The translations under genes were made by a program, and so were the position numbers. From positions 2,294,001-2,358,000 of the forward strand of contig NZ_CP045652.1 in assembly GCF_009557615.1 (NCBI RefSeq): a stretch of 64,000 bases of DNA, read 5' to 3'. This DNA comes from Sphingobacteruim zhuxiongii. Its GTDB lineage: Bacteria > Bacteroidota > Bacteroidia > Sphingobacteriales > Sphingobacteriaceae. Of this stretch, positions 1 through 9,245 are shown one piece after another. The notes beneath the pieces are model-generated. The model was not told the DNA's origin. It saw nothing but the letters and a program-made list of their open reading frames with translations, and did no database searches. Position 1 is the stretch's first letter. Each line of letters begins with the position of its first letter.

Positions 1-5
1 GTCGC

Positions 6-90
6 GGAGAGTTGGCAGAGTGGTCGAATGCGGCAGTCTTGAAAACTGTTGACTGTCACAGGTCCGGGGGTTCGAATCCCTCACTCTCCG
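6..90 (+). tRNA. tRNA-Ser (anticodon TGA)
   Basis: The segment folds as a class II tRNA. The acceptor arms GGAGAGT (6-12) and ACTCTCC (83-89) pair and are followed by discriminator G90. The anticodon loop CTTGAAA carries TGA, there is a long variable arm, and the T arm reads GGGGGTTCGAATCCC. The long variable arm together with the UGA anticodon indicates serine. No CCA is encoded. A hairpin terminator follows directly. Confidence 0.96.
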
Positions 91-98
91 CTTAAAAA

Positions 99-131
99 AA
101 AGTCTTTCACTCCGTGAAAGGCTTTTTTTTT
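99..131 (+). terminator. Intrinsic terminator of tRNA-Ser
   Basis: An inverted repeat (arms 101-110 and 114-123, three-base loop) is followed by a run of nine T. It lies about 10 bases after the tRNA 3' end and should terminate tRNA-Ser transcription. Confidence 0.85.
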
Positions 132-177
132 GCGCGAGAGTGAGGGCTCGAACCTTGCGCGCGGCGAGGTTCGACCC
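132..177. repeat. tRNA-3'-end-like palindrome
   Basis: Bases 132-154 are nearly the reverse complement of the last 23 bases of the adjacent tRNA-Ser (T arm plus acceptor strand). They also form the left arm of a second palindrome: 144-155 pairs with 167-177, whose right arm again contains GGTTCGA, the T-loop consensus. The stretch is GC-rich compared with its surroundings. It may be an attachment-site remnant of an element that used tRNA-Ser, but no integrase is visible nearby, so that reading is inference. Confidence 0.5.
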
Positions 178-314
178 GAAGGGTGTTCAGGGTTGTGTCT
201 GGGGATCGCGGGGCTGAACAAATCTCGCACTCTTGTGTGGGGCATATGATGGCTTTGCTCCTATCGATATCATGGCTTTTTGGATATTTACACTAAGATT
301 TGAACTAAATAATA

Positions 315-512
315 TCAATTTCCCTCTGGATCTTTAAATCTGGCCATTTTAATGTCCCATATGAAGAAAGATTTTGGTTCTCCATCAAAATCCACCTCTC
401 ATTCAACCATTTCACTGTCGATTTCATCAACACCTTTGCAATTGAAAGAAATATGATCTAAGCCTGCGGAATCATTACAAAGCAGTGAAAGTAAATCGAT
501 ACTTTCTAACGA
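315..512 (-). pseudogene. Decayed VOC/glyoxalase-family C-terminal fragment
   Basis: On the minus strand one frame reads as protein from about 512 to the stop at 315-317, interrupted by one in-frame TGA (399-401). The translated pieces include GLDHISFNCKGVDEID, DFDGEPKSFFIWD and ARFKDPEGN. The last is the typical end of VOC-superfamily (glyoxalase/bleomycin-resistance) proteins, where 'DPdGN' precedes the metal-ligand strand. An in-frame TAG lies just upstream and no start codon exists, so only about 65 codons survive. It sits directly downstream of the HsdR-N-like gene on the same strand. The original substrate cannot be guessed. Confidence 0.6.
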
Positions 513-515
513 CTG

Positions 516-1607
516 CTATTCATAATTCTTAATTGTATCCAATAGCGCTTTCTTATATTGATAGATATCATCAACAGACGTAATAAGCTTTCTTTCACCA
601 TTATCCTTGCCTTGATCAAAGAGTTCTATATATTTTGTGCTAGTAGCATTGAAATGCAGGCGTGCTATGGGCTTTCTATTATTATCATCGAGCAATATAC
701 CAAAGTAAGATTTAGTATCTCGTTGTGCAATTCTAGAAGCTGGGATAACTTCCCTTAGGATTGCTTTAATAATTTGGAATCCTTCAATTTCTTCTTCGGT
801 AGTAATTATAGACTCCTGTTTTTCATTTACAATCGCATTATCATCGATTGATACGACATTGTCTGCATCTTTAGAAGGAATAGTATCGTTTATACTTAAA
901 GCATTTTTTAGTCTCGAACTAATAGTCTCATTAATATAATTGGCTATTGCGCGATTGGTATAGTCTTTAAATACCGCAAGTCTTGACGCGATAATTGGTT
1001 TATCAAAAAATCGTGACACGAGCAATTTCACAAATTCATCGGAAGGATTCTGCAATTCTTTTTCAAATTCGGTCTTGATTGCCTTAATATATTTTAGCCC
1101 TTCAGCGGAATCGAGTATACTTTCTAGACTATATCCATTCTTCGTAAATTTTTCTAATATCTTTAAGTTGGAGTCTTTCAGGTTATTCAGGTCAAGCGTG
1201 AAGAACGGTTTTTCGTCCATAATATTGGGCTTTTCCAAGTCGGCGTAAAAATTATAGGTATGACCATTTGTTAGAACGCCAAATCTTGCCTTTGAGACAT
1301 GGTAATATCTATGAAGTTGTGAATTATGAGCATCGGCTTTTTCCTTCCAATGCTTACACTCTATAATCATAATGGGCTCATTATCCTTCTTGATTACGTA
1401 GTCAACTTTCTCACCTTTCTTTGTTCCTATATCACAGATAAATTCAGGTATGACTTCAGTTGGGTTAAAGATATCGTAGCCTAAGATTTGAATAAAAGGC
1501 ATTACGAATGCATTTTTGGTAGCCTCTTCTGTGCCTATTTGATCTTTTAGAGCATCAACACGCTGATGAAGTTGCTCGAGCTTCATTTTTAAATCTTGTT
1601 CCATCAA
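516..1607 (-). CDS. Solitary type I restriction HsdR N-terminal-like nuclease
   Basis: The 363-residue protein matches the stand-alone form of the HsdR N-terminal nuclease domain. A conserved TEEATKNAFVMPFIQ-type helix (27-41) is followed by a PD-(D/E)xK core: D69 in the VDY strand, then E83-C84-K85 (IIECKHW). The rest is mostly helical. There is no helicase, methylase or specificity gene beside it, so it is not part of a complete type I system here. Family members occur singly in many Bacteroidota, and a DNA-cleaving or defence role is inferred from the fold only. The start could be either of the two tandem ATGs. It lies in a low-GC spacer-rich region near tRNA-Ser, consistent with acquired DNA. 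Confidence 0.75.
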   Translation of the reverse strand: MMEQDLKMKLEQLHQRVDALKDQIGTEEATKNAFVMPFIQILGYDIFNPTEVIPEFICDIGTKKGEKVDYVIKKDNEPIMIIECKHWKEKADAHNSQLHRYYHVSKARFGVLTNGHTYNFYADLEKPNIMDEKPFFTLDLNNLKDSNLKILEKFTKNGYSLESILDSAEGLKYIKAIKTEFEKELQNPSDEFVKLLVSRFFDKPIIASRLAVFKDYTNRAIANYINETISSRLKNALSINDTIPSKDADNVVSIDDNAIVNEKQESIITTEEEIEGFQIIKAILREVIPASRIAQRDTKSYFGILLDDNNRKPIARLHFNATSTKYIELFDQGKDNGERKLITSVDDIYQYKKALLDTIKNYE

Positions 1608-1879
1608 AATCTAATTTAATAATTGGTTAAAAAATTGGTTTTCACTAATTTAAACTAAAGTATTAAATATTTCCTATATATAATCTTTATCGACCAAGTG
1701 TTTTAGTTTTTTTTATATATACTCCACTTGCCTTATGCTCTTTGATAATAACACCTTATCCCTCTCCCCATTAACAATTTAACAACCCTACTCTCAGTTA
1801 AATAACTCTTTCTTAACTATAAATCTGCTATATTGCATATGTAATTAATCCAATTGTTTAGTTTTAGCCTATTGCCGTT

Positions 1880-2740
1880 ATGAAGGGGTTCGTAGTACTA
1901 TTTATTTTGATTAGCAATTTCTGTTATGCACAGAACTTTCGTTTTGACAAGAAAATCTATGAAGCGGTTGATCACTGGGTTGTTTTTGACAAGCAGGATG
2001 GCGACTCGACCTATATGTATGGTTTCATCTATATCGATCAGTCGGCGGGATTTACGTTTCATTTTGGCTCACGCTTTAGCGTTCGTGACGGCGTGCTTGT
2101 TGGGCAGCAAGAGGATCTCACGCGTATTATAAAATCGCGCCTATCGGCGAATACTTATCCAGTACATTTATTAACGGATGTTGAGCGGCAGCAGTTGAAA
2201 TTACCAGTACAGCCGGATTGGTTGAAGCTATATAAAGCAAATGAAAATACGCTATTATACAAAAAGAGCATTGGCTTGTTTTACAATAGCGTTGGTGCTA
2301 GTGATCGGGCGATTCCTATCCTGATGTCAGCTTATGATGAGGATCCTAACTTTGCGGGCTTAGTATTTGAATTAGCTTATGCTTATAATGCGACACAGCA
2401 ATATAACTATGCGATTGAGGTATTGGATAAAGCAATTCAGGCGGAGCCAACGAACTTTTGGTTCTATCGGGAGCTTGGCTATGCCTATAAGCTATCGGGC
2501 GATTTGTCGCGTGCCGATTCGATATATCGAAAGGGAATTTCATTGTCGAATGATAAGGCTCAGCAAGCGGAAATGGGGATCAATATGGTTCAAGCCTATT
2601 ATGAAAAGTTGGATCGTAAAAACTTCGACGAGTGGCTAAAGATAATGCGTAAATATGCGGAGAAGGGTACGCCAATAGAAGAATATCTTAGCCAATTCGA
2701 GGGAAACTGGCCTATAATTGGGAGTCAGAAGGAAGATTAA
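1880..2740 (+). CDS. Secreted TPR-repeat protein of unknown function
   Basis: A 286-residue protein with a clear signal peptide (MKGFVVLFILISNFCYAQ) pointing to export. Residues about 130-250 contain at least three tetratricopeptide-like helix pairs, e.g. 'AFELAYAYNATQQYNYAIEVLDKAI' type spacing with conserved small residues and Pro at turn positions. The N-terminal 120 residues have no family I recognise. TPR proteins act as scaffolds, and a periplasmic or outer-membrane-associated role is likely. The gene stands alone in its orientation, with about 270 bases of AT-rich upstream spacer that should contain its promoter. Confidence 0.75.
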   Translation: MKGFVVLFILISNFCYAQNFRFDKKIYEAVDHWVVFDKQDGDSTYMYGFIYIDQSAGFTFHFGSRFSVRDGVLVGQQEDLTRIIKSRLSANTYPVHLLTDVERQQLKLPVQPDWLKLYKANENTLLYKKSIGLFYNSVGASDRAIPILMSAYDEDPNFAGLVFELAYAYNATQQYNYAIEVLDKAIQAEPTNFWFYRELGYAYKLSGDLSRADSIYRKGISLSNDKAQQAEMGINMVQAYYEKLDRKNFDEWLKIMRKYAEKGTPIEEYLSQFEGNWPIIGSQKED

Positions 2741-2765
2741 TGACATATGTAGCCCTTGATGATCG

Positions 2766-3123
2766 TTAGTCTTCTTCCGTGTTTTTTGCTTCCAATTTAG
2801 GTCTTCTAAACTTCGTTAGATAAGCTTCTCCTATGTGGGCAATCGAACCCCTCAACTATCCCTTTTTTCCTTCCATCAATACATAGCAATGCTTCCAATT
2901 AAAGTTTCAAATTGGTGAAAATCATCTCTCTTTTTTTTGTCAATAAATTGAGTACCGACTCCTACGCAGCAGCGCTTGAAAATCTCAACGTTATGCATGC
3001 CTCGATTTGATTTATTCTCCTTTATATGCATCACATAAACAGGTTCGCTAGACGTTGGACTTGCATCCCCTATTCCGGTAAATTTCCTTTAACTGTTACC
3101 TTTTGTACATATCCAACCTTCAT
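2766..3123 (-). pseudogene. Decayed gene of unknown family
   Basis: Three minus-strand frame segments still read as protein and line up in order. An ATG at 3121-3123 opens MKVGYVQKVTVKG. After a frame change, 3088-2876 encodes 70 residues without a stop, including VEIFKRCCVGVGTQFIDKKK. After another change, 2855-2766 encodes GSIAHIGEAYLTKFRRPKLE and then ends at TAA. Codon choice and amino-acid composition look like real coding sequence, and no single frame is intact. A short imperfect duplication (TGTACAAAA-GGT(A/G)AC) lies at the 5' end. I do not recognise the family. Confidence 0.5.
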
Positions 3124-3794
3124 TAAAGTCACCTTTTTGTACACTGATCTTCTCTGATTTTCGAGTGATTGAAACTCACAAGAAATCTATAAGTTTTCAT
3201 TTCGAATTGCATTACATCTTAAATCTGTAAAAAGGTAATTATTGCGAGTTACAGCCAAATTTTCATCAATTAACGCTTGTTAAGAACTGTGATGGCAAGC
3301 ATAAACAAACCTCATATAAGGCTGATACACTACATGTTATGTCAAATTAACGCTTAGACAAACAAGCCTTGCATGAGATATGATATTAGCAAAGGAAAAT
3401 GAATAAATATATGCTTTGTATATAGATTGTATACACTGAAAAATGCCGCTGTACATAAATTGAAATGGCAATTTTGAGGTTTTTCGTTTTCGTCAGCATT
3501 ACCTTTGCTGAAGATAAATCACACAATTTATTCGCATTAATAAAAACCATTGAATTATCCAGGATAGAATAAAGAAGGGTTGGGAAAGAGAAAGTATAGG
3601 GAGTGTTTTTAAATCAATTTAACTTCTAACTATACAGAACAATTTTCTGAAGATTCAAAGTTTAGAGCCTATCATTTTAAATAATGATAGGCTTACTAAC
3701 AGCCGATAAATTGGGTAAATCGATCAGCTTTTTAAAACATTAGACGTTAACAATTTTCTATCAAATCACCAGACCAACATTCATTATTAGGAAT
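3124..3794. other. AT-rich spacer with one palindrome
   Basis: No open frame of coding character is visible in this 670-base gap. It contains two direct copies of a sequence around AATTAACGCTT (near 3270 and 3346). An 11-bp perfect inverted repeat (3666-3676 with 3683-3693) lies about 100 bases before the next gene and lacks a good T run. The promoter of the truncated OMP gene should lie in the last 100 bases. Confidence 0.5.
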
Positions 3795-4367
3795 ATGAGA
3801 AAAATCTACTTTGCTCTATTATTTATTAGCATCCCCTTCTTGCTACAGGCTCAAAAGACCACGATTAAAAGTGATACTGTACAGGATAAATATAGTGTTG
3901 CGACCAATCCTTTTTGGGACAATTGGTTTGTAAGTCTTCAAGGAGGAAGTTCGATGTTTTTTGGTAATCATGATAAGCAGATGAAATTTATGGATCGTCA
4001 GAGTTTAGTTTATGAGCTGAATTTTGGTAAGCGATTTACGCCTGTTGTTGGAGTACGTGTAGGAGCAAATGCAGGTCAATGGAATGGCTTAACGCAGATA
4101 GGGAATTTATCACATTCTACGGGTGAGCGCTATTCAAAAATTCCTTGGGATGGCTATTGGTTAGAAATCCAAAAGCTGAAGTATGTACACCTACATGGAG
4201 ATGTGCTTTTTAATCTAAGCAATCTATTTTATGGCTATAAAGAGGATCGATTTTATGAAATCTCTCCTTATGTCGGTTTAGGATGGATGGTTTCTTATGA
4301 GCAGCCTAAAACACGTGAGGTAAGCGCATATAAAGCATTGTTAAATCTAGACGAACCTAGATTATAA
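3795..4367 (+). CDS. Outer-membrane beta-barrel protein, 3'-truncated
   Basis: A 190-residue product with a signal peptide (MRKIYFALLFISIPFLLQAQ) followed by Bacteroidota-type outer-membrane beta-barrel sequence: WDNWFVSLQGGSSMFFGNHD, a strand-rich middle and SPYVGLGWMVSYEQPKTRE. Relatives are usually longer and often carry an OmpA-like C-terminal domain. Here the recognisable sequence stops near 4325 and the last dozen codons (to DEPRL) come from antisense DNA of the neighbouring SusC gene. The barrel has no terminal aromatic strand, so the product is probably non-functional. The 3' end overlaps the convergent SusC gene by 73 bases. Confidence 0.7.
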   Translation: MRKIYFALLFISIPFLLQAQKTTIKSDTVQDKYSVATNPFWDNWFVSLQGGSSMFFGNHDKQMKFMDRQSLVYELNFGKRFTPVVGVRVGANAGQWNGLTQIGNLSHSTGERYSKIPWDGYWLEIQKLKYVHLHGDVLFNLSNLFYGYKEDRFYEISPYVGLGWMVSYEQPKTREVSAYKALLNLDEPRL

Positions 4368-7072
4368 CGTATAGATGCGTTCAACGTAAAGTTCTTAAGT
4401 CTTAGGTTATTCGATAGGACTCCTTCGACCATTGGTCGTGCATTACCCACCACTCTGTAGTTTGCTTCGAAGTAGTCATAAGTATAGGAATCGGCAGCCG
4501 TCAAGAACACCTCTTTACCGTTCGAAGGGTCAATTCCTAACGACTTGTAAGCCCATAGATCGTCTGGACTCCGACCTTCTTCGTAACGTTGAATAGAACT
4601 ACTGGAGATCTGTTCGTCGTTTAGTGAATTGATGATTGAGCCGAATTCACCATACTTGCCTTTTAATAAGGAACCCGTCAGGCCAACGTTCCATACAATT
4701 CTGCGGGCTTTATTGACGATTGGCGAAAAGCCAAGTTCTACTTCCATACCATTGATCGCTAAGGATCCTAAATTCATTGGGTAGGAAGCTGTTCCATTAG
4801 AGGAAGGCAAATCAACTGCAACGATTAAAGGATCTGTTACCTTTCTATACAAGTTAATACGTGACGAGAGTCTGTTTTCAAACATAACAAGCTCCAATCC
4901 TAAACTGGATTGAAAGGTTTTCTGCCATTCTAGCATTGGATTCCCTATCTGATTCTGTATAAACCCTATTCCAAAATAGTTACTATAGGGAGACAGATTG
5001 TATACATTTGCCGACAAGAAACTGCCAAAACTTTGATTCCCCGAAGTCCCAATATTGGCGCGTAAGATAAGGCTGTTGATCTTATCCGTATTATTCTTGA
5101 TAAAACCTTCATTATGTAATGACCATCCTGCACCTACAGCCCAAAATGGGGAATATTTATTTTCTGTACCGAAGGCGGTCGATCCGTCTAGGCGATATGT
5201 TCCATCGATAAAATACCGGTTATCGTATACGTACGAGAAGCTGGCTAATGCCGATAAGCGACGAATCAGTGGTGGCTCAAAAATGTAGGGCTTCGCGTTG
5301 GGCTCGTAAGTGTAAGAAAAAGCAGGATTCCCTTCTACACCTTCTGGAAATCCAACCGCCGTGAATGTCCTGCTAGACTGCTTATCTTGACTGATATCAG
5401 CACGAAGGTTTCCTGTGACGACATGGCGCTCTTGAATGCGCTTGCTATATGTTGCTGCCAAGTTTCCAGCATATCTAAAGAATTCACCACTTGAATTTGT
5501 ATATGACCCTTTCAAGAGTTGTTCTGTCTTCTCGAAATAGGTATTCAATGGAGAAAGAAAAGAAACATTACTGTTGGAACCCTTAGATAACTGCAATCCA
5601 CCAGATAACCTTAAACTAGGGTTCAAATCATAATTGAATCCTAGATTATTACTGATGGTCAGCCCGTTGCCGTAGTCGTAAGAATTCAACATGGCATTAT
5701 ACATTGGATTAGGGACATTACGATACTGATCGAAACCGGTCACTGCCCTTTCCAGAAAAGGTTGGTTTAATCGATCTTTGCGGTAATAAGGATTTGCGCG
5801 AGTAAACTGCGAGAAGCTACCATAGGGACTTTCATCAGAGCGATATCCACTGGCGAAAACTCTATTGGTGATATTTAGGCGATTCTTTCTGTAGCTTAAG
5901 TCCACATTCGCTCCCCAGTTATTACGACCCGAACCTTTCATGACGCCATTGATATCCTGGTAATTTCCACCAATACTGTATTGAATTTCTGGAGTTCCTC
6001 CAGAAACTTGTATGGAATGTCTGTTTTCAACGGCTACCTTTTCAATCGGTTCATTTAGCCAATAGGTATTCACGCCTTTTCTGACCTCGGTTAATCGTTC
6101 ATTATAAAATTGCGTTAAAGCATGAGCATGCCAAGTCCAAGGCGATTCAAAGCGACCGGCGAGTCTTTCGAATTCCAGTTTTTCTTCCGAATTCATCATA
6201 TTGAAATCGCTGAGATCCGCAATGTTAAAATTTACATCGGCGTTATAGCTCACCATAACTTGCCCTTGCTTTGGCTTAACAGTCTCAACAACAATAACCC
6301 CATTGGCAGATTTAGCTCCATACAATGCTGTTGAAGAGGCGTCCTTCAAAATAGTTACACTGGCAATCCGATTGATATCTAAGTCTGTAATTTGTCTAAG
6401 TGAAGATTCAAAACCATCCAATATGATTAGAGGCATATTGGGATCGACGCCTAACTGATCACGAAAGGTGCCCAAATTGGTATTGTTCGAAATACTAGTC
6501 TTTCCGCGTAGCTCAATCCGCGCTAAGCTGTTTGGGTTCGATCCAAATTGGTTATTGTCGACAAAGGTTAAAGAAGGATCTAAAGTCTTTAGCGCCTGAA
6601 GGACGTTTTTGTTACCGATTTCCTTTATCTGTTCCGCATTAATGGTTTTGGTAGCACCGGAGAAGGCTTCTTTTTTACGTTCGAAGATCCCCGTCACGAC
6701 GACATCCTCCATGGTGTTGTCATTTAGCTCCATTTTGATGAGCAGATCCTTCGAGTTTTCGGAGACTCTTATTTCACGCTGCTTATAACCCAAATAAGAA
6801 ACGATAATCGTCACTTCACCTTTAAGTTCCTTTAAAATGAATTCGCCATCAGCCCCCGTGTTGATGGCACCTTTTCTACCTTTAATTGATACCGTTGCGC
6901 CAGACAGAGGGCGCCCATCTTCTCCGACTATGCGTCCTCGAACGTCGGCTAAATGCTTTTGAAATGTTTGTTTGGAATGATTGTTAGCGTGAGCAGGAAC
7001 TGCAAAACTGATGATTAACAGTGCAATTACACAAATACGCCAAATGCAATAGAATAAACTATTAATTTTCAT
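4295..7072 (-). CDS. SusC/RagA-type TonB-linked outer-membrane receptor, 3'-truncated
   Basis: The start at 7072 gives a proper signal peptide (MKINSLFYCIWRICVIALLI...AHA); an upstream in-frame ATG at 7141 would bury it. A carboxypeptidase-like regulatory domain (about 45-120) is followed by the plug (EDVVVTGIFERKKEAFSGAT, RGKTSISNN, LKDASSTALYGAKSANGVI) and most of the barrel. The protein ends at about 925 residues with ...FNNALYALTSRVLGCS, lacking the final strands and the terminal aromatic residue needed for BAM recognition. No SusD-like gene follows. SusC proteins import glycans, peptides or other ligands with a SusD lid, and the substrate cannot be told here. It is probably inactive. Confidence 0.85.
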   Translation of the reverse strand: MKINSLFYCIWRICVIALLIISFAVPAHANNHSKQTFQKHLADVRGRIVGEDGRPLSGATVSIKGRKGAINTGADGEFILKELKGEVTIIVSYLGYKQREIRVSENSKDLLIKMELNDNTMEDVVVTGIFERKKEAFSGATKTINAEQIKEIGNKNVLQALKTLDPSLTFVDNNQFGSNPNSLARIELRGKTSISNNTNLGTFRDQLGVDPNMPLIILDGFESSLRQITDLDINRIASVTILKDASSTALYGAKSANGVIVVETVKPKQGQVMVSYNADVNFNIADLSDFNMMNSEEKLEFERLAGRFESPWTWHAHALTQFYNERLTEVRKGVNTYWLNEPIEKVAVENRHSIQVSGGTPEIQYSIGGNYQDINGVMKGSGRNNWGANVDLSYRKNRLNITNRVFASGYRSDESPYGSFSQFTRANPYYRKDRLNQPFLERAVTGFDQYRNVPNPMYNAMLNSYDYGNGLTISNNLGFNYDLNPSLRLSGGLQLSKGSNSNVSFLSPLNTYFEKTEQLLKGSYTNSSGEFFRYAGNLAATYSKRIQERHVVTGNLRADISQDKQSSRTFTAVGFPEGVEGNPAFSYTYEPNAKPYIFEPPLIRRLSALASFSYVYDNRYFIDGTYRLDGSTAFGTENKYSPFWAVGAGWSLHNEGFIKNNTDKINSLILRANIGTSGNQSFGSFLSANVYNLSPYSNYFGIGFIQNQIGNPMLEWQKTFQSSLGLELVMFENRLSSRINLYRKVTDPLIVAVDLPSSNGTASYPMNLGSLAINGMEVELGFSPIVNKARRIVWNVGLTGSLLKGKYGEFGSIINSLNDEQISSSSIQRYEEGRSPDDLWAYKSLGIDPSNGKEVFLTAADSYTYDYFEANYRVVGNARPMVEGVLSNNLRLKNFTLNASIRYNLGSSRFNNALYALTSRVLGCS

Positions 7073-7690
7073 GGGATAAAATTTAGTTACTTTGAATTGC
7101 AGTATTGGTGTGATGTTTTTATCCAACGAAGTTGGATGCAAGAAGTCAGTACACTAAAAATAAAAGGCTAGTGTTCAGACTCGAGTTCTGTCGATCAAGG
7201 TTCTTTCATAGATTAAATAATTTAGCTTGTAATTGATAGATTGTCGGGGTTAACTTAAATTGGTTGCATACCTAACAGATGAGCAATCGATTGTACATTT
7301 ACCGAAATCCCTATAGAACTAGTAGAATAGGCATATATTTCTCCCACAAAAACATATAACTACTGCATTCAGACTAATAGTGGCTACTATCAAAATTTCA
7401 TTTTCAATGTTAAGAGTAATTATTAAGAAAATTCGAAGAATAATAGTTGCACTTAAATTTTTGTCGCTAAAAATTTACAATATAGTTCAGCATCGCGTTT
7501 TTTGAGATTTCGCAATCCAGTAGAGCTAAACAGCTGATATATGAAATTCTCGTATATCACGGATTTATTGTACCTTTTTATATATAGTTAAGCGAAGTAA
7601 AATAGGAAAAAATAAGTCGCCTCGCTTTGTATAAACAGCGGCTAGATTGTATCAGGCAAAATTACAAGCTAAAGGCTAATGTGACGCTTT
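7073..7690. other. AT-rich spacer upstream of the SusC gene
   Basis: About 600 bases between the TlpA-like gene and the SusC gene. I see no coding frame, no RNA gene and no convincing terminator after the TlpA-like gene. It presumably holds the SusC promoter. No FecI/FecR (sigma/anti-sigma) genes, often found with such receptors, are present. Confidence 0.4.
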
Positions 7691-9217
7691 CTATTTCAGT
7701 TCCTTATCAATCATATCCTTGAGTTGGATGATTCCCGGAAAGCTAGTGAATTTATTAGTTAGAACGCTATTTTTATTGTACAAAAGATATGAGGGTATCG
7801 CTTCAAATCCAAATTGATTCATAACATACATCCACTGCTCTTCTGTCAAATAATATTGCTCACCACCAATAGTTTTTATCTTTTCATTCCACAGCTTTTT
7901 TGGAGAAGAGCCATTCGTTAGGTAGACAAAAACGACATCTTTATTGTGATAATCAGCTTTTGTACTTTCGAATTGTTTAATACCTACCAAGCATGGCGAG
8001 CACCAGGTTGCCCAAAAGTCTACCAATACAACTTTATCCCTATATTTTGCTAAAATGGTATCCATAACCTGCTCTTTGTTAACTGAACTGATATCATTAA
8101 TTATCGTCGGCGACTTAACTTTTATTTTTTCTTCAACAGCTTTGTTTTTACGCAATAGTATCTTAGCAATCTCTCCTTCTTTCCAATACTGTTCAATATT
8201 TCGTTTTTGTGTCTCACTTAATGGCTTATGTTCTTCATTAAGTTGCCGGCCATAAGCATTAGCGGCAAGCACATCATAGTAGGGCCCCTTATCAAAGCCA
8301 AGAGGATCGGCTAAAATAGCTTTTACAGCTGTCATCCATGTCGGGATATCTTGCTCTTCAATCTTTGGGATCGCAAGCACCTCGTTATTAAGGATGGCAC
8401 CCTGAAACTCTGGGAAGCTGAAGGCTTGCAAGTATTGCGGATCATTAAGGTCAAAGTCTTTTAGAAATCGATAGTAGCTACGGTCAATCTTATTGAAAAC
8501 GACGCTTTCCACATCATCCTTTCTTGTCGCATTTCTGTAATTTAGTTTCATCGCCTGCTCATAATCAAACACATGGGCGCTATAAATAAAAAGAGATAGC
8601 TCTTTTCGAAGTAATTGTCGAAATTCCTCGGAAAGTGCAGTTTCCTTTTCCAAAAATAGTTCGGTACGTTCCGACACAACAAGCTTTCCTAACTTTAAAA
8701 ATTCATCCGGACTTTGATTATAATATGATTTATGCGATCTATCAGCCCTGTATTCCGCCATCGTAACTAACAAGCGATGACTTAAGTTCATATCTGCTTT
8801 ATTCATCTCTGGCTGTATAGATATCCTTTTAATTTCCGAATCTATATAGCTAAACTCTATATGGCTAGTCGTTCCATTAATTGCTTTAACCTTAAGAACT
8901 TTATCAGGAACAACATTAGAACTCAAGGATACTATTGCTGTATCTGTTTCCACATCGAAATCAAAAGAGAAATATCCTGTACTGTCGGCTAAGGTTTCAA
9001 AATGCATAATCTCGCCAGTTATTGGATATAGAACCTTAAGATTGATTATGATACTATCCTTATTCAGTTGGTCTGCATTAATGATTTTGCCTGTTAGTTT
9101 GGAGGTGCCAGCAACGATTTTAGGACTCTCACTCCAATTATTTGATCCTGAAGAACATGCGCACAAAAGAAATATGGAAAATAAACATAAAAGGAAAACG
9201 GTTTTAATTCGAATCAT
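7691..9217 (-). CDS. TlpA-like thioredoxin-fold lipoprotein
   Basis: A 508-residue protein. The lipobox L18-C19-A20-C21 predicts a lipoprotein of the periplasm or outer membrane. A beta-rich N-terminal half (about 35-140, transthyretin/DUF4369-like in position) and a helical middle lead to a C-terminal thioredoxin domain (about 385-508) with the redox motif W405-C406-S-P-C409 in the context VVLVDFWATWCSPC. This is the architecture of Bacteroidota TlpA-family disulfide reductases that accompany SusC/D loci. The job is probably thiol-disulfide exchange on exported proteins. It lies upstream of, and in the same direction as, the truncated SusC gene, 600 bases away, so co-transcription is uncertain. 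Confidence 0.85.
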   Translation of the reverse strand: MIRIKTVFLLCLFSIFLLCACSSGSNNWSESPKIVAGTSKLTGKIINADQLNKDSIIINLKVLYPITGEIMHFETLADSTGYFSFDFDVETDTAIVSLSSNVVPDKVLKVKAINGTTSHIEFSYIDSEIKRISIQPEMNKADMNLSHRLLVTMAEYRADRSHKSYYNQSPDEFLKLGKLVVSERTELFLEKETALSEEFRQLLRKELSLFIYSAHVFDYEQAMKLNYRNATRKDDVESVVFNKIDRSYYRFLKDFDLNDPQYLQAFSFPEFQGAILNNEVLAIPKIEEQDIPTWMTAVKAILADPLGFDKGPYYDVLAANAYGRQLNEEHKPLSETQKRNIEQYWKEGEIAKILLRKNKAVEEKIKVKSPTIINDISSVNKEQVMDTILAKYRDKVVLVDFWATWCSPCLVGIKQFESTKADYHNKDVVFVYLTNGSSPKKLWNEKIKTIGGEQYYLTEEQWMYVMNQFGFEAIPSYLLYNKNSVLTNKFTSFPGIIQLKDMIDKELK

Positions 9218-9245
9218 AGTTTTGCTGTATTGGGAATACGCTTGA

